64,000 nt of DNA from Incurvaria masculella (Eukaryota > Arthropoda > Insecta > Lepidoptera > Incurvariidae). Where the stretch lies: positions 23,169,595-23,233,594 of the forward strand of contig OX335644.1 in assembly GCA_946894095.1 (NCBI GenBank), given 5' to 3'. The notes beneath the pieces were generated by a model. It was not told the DNA's origin, ran no database searches, and saw only the letters and a list, made by a program, of their open reading frames with translations. Each line of letters starts with the position of its first letter. Position 1 is the stretch's first letter. Of this stretch, positions 58,401 through 64,000 are shown piece after piece. Both the position numbers and the translations under genes were made by a program.

Positions 58401-61287
58401 TGGGGAGCATAGCTTACGGGCCGTTCTTAAGGCCTACCTGAAGGCATGTCACGCTCACCATCACGGAAAGCAAGTTTTCACAGACACTTACTTAATTTTC
58501 TAATTTCTCATTTTGAATACTAACAATATTACTGTTTCACCACACTCGAATCAAAAACCATTACTTTTCATTAATTTTTATTCATCTGTAGTAGTGTGCA
58601 TTGAGAGAAGTCAGTAAATCTACACAAAGATTTATTTATGTAATTAAACATGTATGGCTAATACAAACTGTCATGATATTAGCCTGACACAACACATGGG
58701 AAGTAGGTGCCATGCCAGAACCCTCTTTATATTGCGCTATTATTGATGTACCATGCTTCGACCATCGTACAATGAATGCGATGGTACCAACCCGGGCGGG
58801 ATTAACCCAACCACCTAGTGAGTAAGGAAGGGGACCTACGGTTTTACGAGTAATTCGAACCACGGCCAGCTTCAACGCTTGTGAACGGTCAACCATCTAG
58901 AACCCAACCGCACTCAGAGTTGCATCACCCGCAAGGCGTCGCGCCACTGGGCTACGGAGACTGAATCATTCTATAAAGTTGAATGATAGAAAATAAAGTT
59001 AATCATTCATTGTTTATTTTTATTTTAGTGGAAGTTTGTTCGCACCCAGCTCCCCGACATCTGAATCAAGCGTTATGTAAGTTTTGATATTTAACGGTTT
59101 GAATCATCCTCATTCGTTTTGGCAAATCTCTATAAAACTTGTGATGTCGAGTAATTAATTACGACAGTGCGGGGTGTGATCACACTGACGTAAGACCATT
59201 CATGGTAAATGATGATTTATAACATTTTAAGAGATATTTGTGGTTTAATATTTAATATATGCTACAACTGGTTTGTAGGGTAAGGCCGCTTGGATTTTAT
59301 GATAACCTGCTCAATTCCACCTACATTACGCTCTTATATTAGTCTTTGTACTCTTAGCCTGGTTTTCACCAAGTGCTGATTTATTTTAATCGACACTTAT
59401 TTATGCCATTATTACTAAAGTAAGTAAGAAATCTTGTACTGGTATCGATTGCAAGCTGCTTAATATGTGGCGATTAAGCTAATCAGCAGTAGGTGAAAAG
59501 GGCCCTTACTGTCGTATTCATAGTATGCGGACTAACTTTAGCACGCGTATTAAAGTCAGACTAAACCGGTTTTTGTATGGTTAGTAGCAGAGGCAAATAC
59601 TTTTGTAAACTTAGAATAAGTGGACGTGGAAAAAAAGATCCAGCGGAGTTCTTGCCAGTTCTTCTTTGCTGGGATTGCTGAACTGGCTAATGATAAAATA
59701 TGACAAATCCGAGTGCAGTGTACTGTCTATGGATGATAAATGAACAACAAAAAAAAACATCTGACAGGATACTTTTATTATGTAAACCATACTTAAAATT
59801 TGAGTTGTTACCTTCATTGTATTGCTAATCTTTTGGGGACCGTGCGCTCACTGGTTGGTACTTTGCAGGGACGATTCAGAAGACATGGACAGTGTGAACG
59901 AGGAGATATTGTAAGATTATCGAGTTTTCTTATAAGCATGATATGTTCTTTACTAACATGAAGTTTTCAGAACTAACAAATGCACAGTACTGAGGTTTTT
60001 TACCCAACTTGGTGTTGAAATATATAGTTTTAACCTAATATAAAAAAAACTGAAAATTAAGCAAGCTTGAAGATGAGGAATCTCTGATCTGTCTTTATTT
60101 TGTGAAATAAACTCTATTCTGTGACAACAATTAAGCATACCATAAAAAAATAAGCATGGTTTAGGAGATCGGTCCGTAGTATGCTCGCTGGAAAGAAACA
60201 CCAATGCAAAAACGGCGAAACACCAAATTGTGTCTATTCGCCAAACAAGTCTGGAGGAGACATAAAGGATGTCTCAGTAAAACCTTGAAATAAAAAAAAC
60301 TATAATAATATGTTATTTTAATGTTTTAGTAAATTTTTTTCTACATATGTATGGAGGTAGTGATGAAATTTACAAATGAAACCAATTTTCGGTTGGATGC
60401 CTCTTTTTACAAAATTTGGAATAAAGGCTGCTGGATTGGATGAATTTGACGCGCAAATTCGCCCAATCGCATAGGGTCTATGTCGTAGGGTCTAGGTCTT
60501 TTCAAAAATACCCCAGAGAAAATATTCCAAACAAGTTTAATAGCAATTTCTTGGCGGCCAGTTTTGTTCTCCAAAACGAGAGATGACACGACCTGAACGT
60601 AATCAATGGTCGCTCCCAAAGAGTGCCTGCCAACAGAGCAACAGTGGCCATTTTGTTTCATGTGAAAATGCCGTCACCAACTCCATACATATGTAGAAAA
60701 AAATTACATAAAACATTAAATTGATATATTTATGAGGGTTTTTAAAATTCAAGTTCTCACTGAGACATCCGTTATAAACTTGCATGGGTTGCTTGGTGTG
60801 TGTAACTTAGGTTCATACTTAATAACATTTTTGTTTGAGCTTGGCACAGTCCTCCAGGCGGGCGGACGACAGAAAAGGAGCAAAAATTATGTGAGAGCAG
60901 TTCCATCTCTGGTCGCGTTCAGCCGTGGCTGCTGGAGCAGTGCAGCATCTCCATCGAGGAAATGTTGCCGTATGGGCAAAAGTTCCACCTCAAGTGCGTG
61001 CAGCCGTGGATGCAGGATCACAACACCTGCCCCAACTGCCGCAGGACGTCCGGGCTGGCGGACGGCAGGAGAGAGCCGCAGTGTGCTGGTGTCGAGTGAG
61101 GGTGTTGTGTTGCAGCCGGCAGCGCGCGTGGACGCTGGAGCAGTGCAGCATCTGCTTCGAGACGATGTTGCGGGGCGAGTCGGGCGAGCTGTGGATGTTG
61201 CCGTGCGGGCACAAGTTCCATCTCAAGTGCGTGCAGCCGTGGACGCAGGAGCACAACACCTGTCCCAACTGCCGCAAGGACATCTAG
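49436..61287 (+). CDS. Membrane-anchored RING-H2 E3 ubiquitin ligase
   Basis: Six exons join in frame to 186 residues: 49436-49602, 52311-52370, 53452-53523, 59029-59076, 59869-59910, 61116-61287 (stop TAG 61285-61287). Every intron is phase 2. The N-terminus MLRVVSQAGGSGLGLAAAAA continues VVGVGLGVGAALYYF, a single Gly/Ala-rich membrane anchor (about residues 10-35) followed by a charged region. Residues about 55-130 are acidic and Ser-rich (DSDTSDDEW, DDSEDMDSVNEE), likely disordered. The C-terminus is a C3H2C3 RING: CSIC, 14 residues, C-G-H, KFH, LKC, ten residues, CPNC. RING domains of this type recruit E2 enzymes to ubiquitylate substrates. The anchor places it on a membrane, which one is not shown. 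I do not recognise the orthologue. The last exon has a degenerate tandem copy just upstream. Intron 3 is filled by a chain of TTAA elements. Confidence 0.93.
49803..50449 (-). mobile_element. Tigger/pogo-like element, internally deleted
   Basis: Flanked by TA (49801-49802, 50450-50451), with 24-base terminal repeats: cagtagaatccggatataac at one end and the inverse of cagtagaattcatttacaac at the other. Subterminal gaccggttaa-type repeats recur (taaaccgg, aaaccgg). RING gene intron 1. Confidence 0.85.
49884..50177 (-). pseudogene. N-terminal HTH of a Tigger/CENP-B-type transposase
   Basis: The ORF includes KRKCFTIEEKSAILHRLEAG and TLAKEFGVSHSTISTIKKNK, the pogo/CENP-B helix-turn-helix that binds the element's own ends. 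The DDE catalytic part is missing, removed by the internal deletion, so the remnant could bind but not transpose. Confidence 0.82.
50769..51332. mobile_element. Family A MITE interrupted by a hAT-type MITE
   Basis: Family A from ggcttgtaagctatgctt to ttctcatgcttaggggccc; its right third is displaced by the 258-bp insertion at 51025-51282. Confidence 0.78.
51025..51282. mobile_element. hAT-type MITE with 8-bp target duplication
   Basis: Terminal repeats caagggcgtcg / cgacgcccttg, flanked by perfect direct repeats aaactatg (51017-51024, 51283-51290). Long G and C runs lie just inside each end. No ORF. An 8-bp duplication and this terminus are characteristic of hAT elements. Confidence 0.9.
51915..52018. 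mobile_element. cacctccagttacc MITE, copy 2
   Basis: Carries taactggaggtggtgaaaacagg at its right and ccaaagttacctttcggttac inside, matching 26712-26830. Confidence 0.6.
52717..53061. mobile_element. MITE of the ggcgtttacggc family, complete
   Basis: gagtggtcagtccgagttct, cacctgaattggcgtttacg to gggcgtaaatgccaatttaggtgac. RING intron 2. Confidence 0.78.
53296..53421 (+). mobile_element. Retroelement 3' end (gctgaactggcc family), copy 2
   Basis: Ends gatgaataaacaatacaatacaatac, a short-repeat tail, just upstream of RING exon 3 (53452). Confidence 0.7.
53667..54028. mobile_element. TTAA-flanked MITE family I
   Basis: TTAA at 53663-53666 and 54029-54032. Ends ggctgttccgacccatata and tgtatgggtcggaacatcc are inverted, and the arms continue (caaaaagtattgcactttaa / ttaaagtgcaatactttttg). 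Confidence 0.87.
54043..54854. mobile_element. TTAA-flanked element family J, long copy
   Basis: Between TTAA 54039-54042 and TTAA 54855-54858. Shares caggagaaaccggttttctacatcaaaac and the end atataccctc with 25280-25542. No ORF of note. Confidence 0.65.
55294..56916 (-). mobile_element. Tc1-like DNA transposon, 1623 bp, inactive
   Basis: Flanked by TA (55292-55293, 56917-56918). The 27-base terminal repeats (cacttgagagcaaagaaatc.. and its inverse) differ at one position. A second inverted pair inside (agcctgtttaacaggctgtcaataa / ttgacagcctgttaaataggct) suggests subterminal binding sites. Confidence 0.92.
55570..56495 (-). pseudogene. Broken Tc1-type transposase (DD34E)
   Basis: The first intact stretch (56495-56007) shows the GTGRPRSTT hinge and the first catalytic Asp in LFSDESKV. 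After a frame change near 56007 the rest is readable at about 55990-55570: GGRGLTAPPHINEILQ, second Asp in MHDNARPHTA, and NPIED with the catalytic Glu. At least three internal stops (before SAHSPDLNP, after IEDL, and later) plus the frameshift disable it. Confidence 0.88.
57031..57398. mobile_element. Family A MITE, 368 bp, in chain
   Basis: ggtcggcccgtaagcacc to ccttacgggccgttc between TTAA 57027-57030 and 57399-57402, both shared with family B neighbours. Confidence 0.92.
57403..58054. mobile_element. Family B MITE with unrelated insert, in chain
   Basis: Normal B ends. The middle, about 57570-57833, is foreign to other copies and contains a GC-rich piece gggcccgggccctcttgggtcggtgcccgtggc before B resumes at ccaaagttattggataaaacg. 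Confidence 0.85.
58059..58426. mobile_element. Family A MITE, 368 bp, end of chain
   Basis: Between TTAA 58055-58058 and 58427-58430. Same length and orientation as 57031-57398; by eye only about 15 base differences. Confidence 0.92.
58633..58964 (-). mobile_element. SINE, 5S-type head, diverged
   Basis: Minus strand: tccgtagcccagtggcgcgac, gttctagatggttgacc, then the common body with losses around the ttgtccgtg block. It lies about 65 bases before RING exon 4. Confidence 0.82.
59513..59586. mobile_element. CGTATTCAGAG-family MITE, truncated
   Basis: cgtattcatagtatgcggactaactttagc..ctaaaccggtttttgtatggttagt; the right arm is missing. Confidence 0.6.
59640..59745 (+). mobile_element. Retroelement 3' end (gctgaactggcc family), copy 3
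   Basis: ttgccagttcttctttgctg..gctgaactggctaatg..ctgtctatggatgataaatg followed by an A-rich tail. Confidence 0.65.
60267..60770. mobile_element. 504-bp element with ggatgtctcag termini
   Basis: Starts ggatgtctcagtaaaaccttgaa and ends ttcaagttctcactgagacatcc, 23-base inverted repeats with three mismatches. An 84-codon minus ORF (60407-60661) has no recognised motif. RING intron 5, about 150 bases before the degenerate RING copy. Confidence 0.75.
60923..61045 (+). pseudogene. Degenerate tandem copy of the RING exon
   Basis: After an acceptor-like ggtcgcgttcag, the sequence repeats the true last exon: ctggagcagtgcagcatct.., aagttccacctcaagtgcgtgc, aacacctgccccaactgccg. In the RING frame it reads LEQCSISIEEMLPYGQKFHL then KCVQPWMQDHNTCPNCRR. 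The second Cys is Ser, the third Cys is Tyr and the first His is Gln, and ten residues of the loop are deleted in frame. That frame reaches TGA only at 61097. Spliced from exon 5, however, the phase would enter a different frame, so it probably cannot be used as a RING. Confidence 0.88.
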
Positions 61288-61323
61288 GTCCAGACGACGG
61301 GAGGTGAGATGTATTTTATTTCA

Positions 61324-61333
61324 AATAAATAAA
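61324..61333 (+). terminator. Overlapping poly(A) signals of the RING gene
   Basis: aataaataaa begins 37 bases after the stop codon, implying a very short 3' UTR. Confidence 0.5.
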
Positions 61334-61378
61334 ACCTATACTCGAGCAGACTACTTGTCATGGAAGGAACATTATATA

Positions 61379-62441
61379 AGATCGGGGAAAAAGTCTTTTT
61401 GTTTTTGACTTTTTGCCATTTTGTAGGTAGTGACATGATCCTGTTGTTAAAGAAATTTTGGGACTTCTGATCAAAATCACGCAATAACTAGTTTTGGCAG
61501 TGCTCTCTTAATGTTAACCTGACACTGCCTAAATAATTCTAAAGAGTCCGAAAGTATATGGCAGATGCATCAACACCTCCCAGCCAAAATTTCTTAATTG
61601 GCTAAAGATGTGTTTGGTCTGGCATTATCGTGATGATAAACCACAACCTTTCTATTGATCAATTCCGGCCGCTATCTCTCATGTTCTTGCTCAATCTCAT
61701 CAGTTGTTGCCAGTGGAGATCCAAATCGATGGTTCTGCCCGGAGGTAAAAGCTCATAATGAACTATGCCCATCCAATTCCACCGTACACACAGCATCACG
61801 TTATCGACAGTTAGCCCGGGCTTTGCCACAGTCTGAAGCCTTTGTCCGAGACCTTTTTCACACGTTCTTGTCGTATGTAATCCACTGTTCATTACCAGTT
61901 ACCGATCTCTTCTAAAACGGATCGGTTTCATTACTTTTCATAAATAATCGCAAATGAGTACACGGTTCATTAGGATTCTTTTAGTGAGCTCGTTTGGTAT
62001 CCAAATATAGACCTCTTTTGTGTACCCAGCTTTTTAAAATGGGTCGAATTTTTTTTTGTGGTCAATTTCCAATTCTTCAGCTATGTCGTAAGGACTGATA
62101 TGTCGACCTTGCTCCACTTTTTAAAAAATGGCGTCCATTTTTTTCGAGTGAGGTGCACCTTTGATATCAAAATTGTGCTACTCTTACTGACACTGCATTA
62201 GGCCTATAAACGTAAAAAAAATATTCGCAGCATGCGTGGCACTTTTTCCTTTTTTTAATAAAATTTTAAAATGTATTGAATTTCTTCATTCTATACACTT
62301 ATTTTGGCATAAAGAAAAATAGCTGGACACATTTGACTATTTGGTTTTTTTTGAAAATGTTACCTTTTTAATGTCATCAAAACTAGCCAGAAAGACACAT
62401 TAAAGATAAATACTACATGCGAAAAGTCTTTTCCCCCGACC
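61379..62441 (-). mobile_element. mariner-like element, inactive, 1063 bp
   Basis: TA on both sides (61377-61378, 62442-62443). Ends agatcggggaaaaagtcttt and the inverse of ggtcgggggaaaagactttt. The minus strand keeps transposase traces: INRKVVVYHHDNARPNTSLA around 61585-61650 and a GWEVLMH-like stretch after it, with stops between. It lies less than 50 bases beyond the RING poly(A) signal. Confidence 0.87.
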
Positions 62442-62457
62442 TATTAAACTGCAACGG

Positions 62458-62568
62458 GTGTATTCAGAGAGGACTTGTCAAAACTTAGTACGAGATTAGC
62501 ACCGGACTAGCCATACAAAAACCTGTTTAGTCCGGCGGATTAAAGTTAGTCCGCCCGATCTGAATACG
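62458..62568. mobile_element. CGTATTCAGAG-family MITE, copy 4
   Basis: gtattcagagaggacttgtc..gccatacaaaaacctgtttagtccggcgg..gatctgaatac. Confidence 0.72.
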
Positions 62569-62569
62569 A

Positions 62570-63550
62570 TCGCAAGAATATTAATATTTCTGACCTATAA
62601 ATCTGACCTAGACTTTTTTTTCATAATTTGTTCTCTTTGGATTTCGTTCATATCAAAAAAGGGTGGAAGGAGATGTGTTATCTAGCGCGCCTACCATGAG
62701 ACCAGTTGTCTCCAATTTTAAAAAACGAATGACCCAACTTAAATGTGTTAATATGCAAGTATATTAAGTATTATAGGAGTATTTAGCTTTCCTTGCGGAG
62801 AAAAATAGCCATCACAAAAACAAATGCACTTTATTTCAGACATAAAATGGATACCGCCGCTAAAGTGACAAGATAGCAAAACAGCAACTACGGGAGTCGG
62901 ACACGATATGTTTTGGCACCATTTAAATTATTTTTAAATTGTGTCCGAATCAATCAAACGCCTAAAGGTTTTTGTATTGTTATTTATTGTAATTGCGAAT
63001 AGTCTCAAGCTCTCGTATTTTTAAATTTGTGATATGTTTTGAGTATATAGGTGCTCAAATAAAAAAAATATGTAAAGTATTGTAATGACTAAGCCATAGA
63101 AAATATTTGACTTTCAAAATTTAACTATCTGGACTTAATGATTTATACTTACTTTAAATAAACTGGACTCTAGTCTTAATTATTTGGGGTAAGAGAGAGC
63201 CGACTAATAAATATTAATGACTTAAAAATGTGTTATCGTAATCTTTTGTCCATGTAATGACTTCCACCCAAAAATCACTCACCATATTCTCTATAAGTTT
63301 TAAATCTGTGTGCCCCAAAGGCGTCACGGTCGTTCGAAGCTATTTCTGCTATAACTCATTAAAAATATGAAGTTAGAAACGATAGCTGTATTGGCGAGTA
63401 CTTTAAAAAGTTGTCTATTTCATCTCATAAAACAATCACAAAAATTAGCTAGAATCGATTATATAATTATTAGGAAGTGTGCAACAAGTATCCATTTACA
63501 ATTAGCAACGTTTTCCGCTATACTCGTAAAAATCTCACAAATGCTATCCT
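62570..63550. other. Intergenic, nothing recognised
   Basis: AT-rich. gaagctatttctgctataac (63337) and its near inverse gaagctatagcagaaattgctac (63935) bracket the CCGT element and may be arms of an older element. Confidence 0.35.
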
Positions 63551-63551
63551 T

Positions 63552-63855
63552 TTTAGGGTTCCGTACCCAAAGGGTGAAAACGGAACCCAATTACTAAGCC
63601 TCCGCTGTCCGTCCGTCCGTCCGTCCGTCCGTCCGTCCGTCCGTCCGTCACAGGGCAGTCTCGTAAACCGTAATAGGTAGACAGCTGAAATTTTCACAGA
63701 GTGTGTATTTATTTTGCCGCTATAACACCAAATAGGTAAAATGAAAAAAATATAAGTTTTAAACATACAAAAAACCTGATTTTTTTGTGTTAAATATTTT
63801 ACGATGGTACGGAACCCTTCGTGTGCGAGTCCGACCCGCACTTGGCCGGTTTTAT
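63552..63855 (+). mobile_element. CCGT-associated element, copy 4
   Basis: Full layout as copy 1, including (CCGT)n at about 63606-63650 and the terminal hairpin gtgcgagtccgacccgcac (one mismatch). Confidence 0.85.
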
Positions 63856-64000
63856 AAATTGTTGTATAACATTACATTGATAGCTCTGCTTAGTGTGCTA
63901 ATACAGTTTTATTTCGTAAGTTCCCATTTTTGGGAAGCTATAGCAGAAATTGCTACGAATGACTATGAAGCCATTTACTTTGATGCACACATATTGCACG

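Noticed and set aside
60732..61307. 191-codon plus ORF across both RING exon copies
   Set aside because: It is out of frame with the RING in both copies and is Arg/Ala-rich because of GC content; the supported frame is the spliced one.
1..64000. CRISPR arrays, rRNA operons, integrated viral genes
   Set aside because: No regularly spaced direct repeats, no rRNA beyond the short 5S-like SINE heads, and no viral coding motif seen in the frames read.

Overview
The window reads as nuclear DNA of a lepidopteran insect (moth or butterfly). The background is AT-rich. Short GC-rich exons with GT..AG introns lie in large introns, and short interspersed elements, fold-back MITEs and decayed Tc1/mariner copies fill most of the remaining space. 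No plasmid, prophage, CRISPR or bacterial operon structure is visible. The lepidopteran call rests on gene content and on repeat types (a CCGT-microsatellite-associated element, tRNA-headed SINEs), so it is an inference.

Gene layout, left to right: (1) exons of one or two plus-strand genes at 1-2269, including a three-exon 3' end (1040-2269) recovered by splice-phase matching; (2) a minus-strand GPI-type Ly6/uPAR-like protein (4948-6949, signal-peptide exon not found); (3) a plus-strand twelve-finger C2H2 protein (13815-16147); (4) a minus-strand intronless 544-residue ORF resembling the N-terminal part of the DNA-repair scaffold SPIDR (19735-21369); (5) plus-strand Pdcd4, complete in ten exons (23138-38197), lying divergently to the SPIDR-like gene; (6) a plus-strand membrane-anchored RING-H2 protein in six exons (49436-61287). 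A 46-codon minus-strand ORF with a membrane segment (45136-45276) is a weaker candidate. These genes share no obvious pathway.

The most unusual material is in the repeats. Three or four MITE families flanked by TTAA are chained end to end, each pair sharing one TTAA, over about 4.8 kb in intron 3 of the RING gene (53663-58430), with a Tc1-like element nested inside. Shorter chains sit in Pdcd4 introns. A SINE family with one common body carries two different heads, one tRNA-Ala-like and one 5S-rRNA-like. Other items are a decayed tandem copy of the RING exon, a duplicated six-finger array, and a palindromic element ten bases beyond the SPIDR-like stop codon.

Limits: all family names come from reading sequence and from memory. 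Exon models rest on splice consensus, phase continuity and protein resemblance. Repeat ends are accurate to a few bases where terminal repeats are visible and otherwise approximate.
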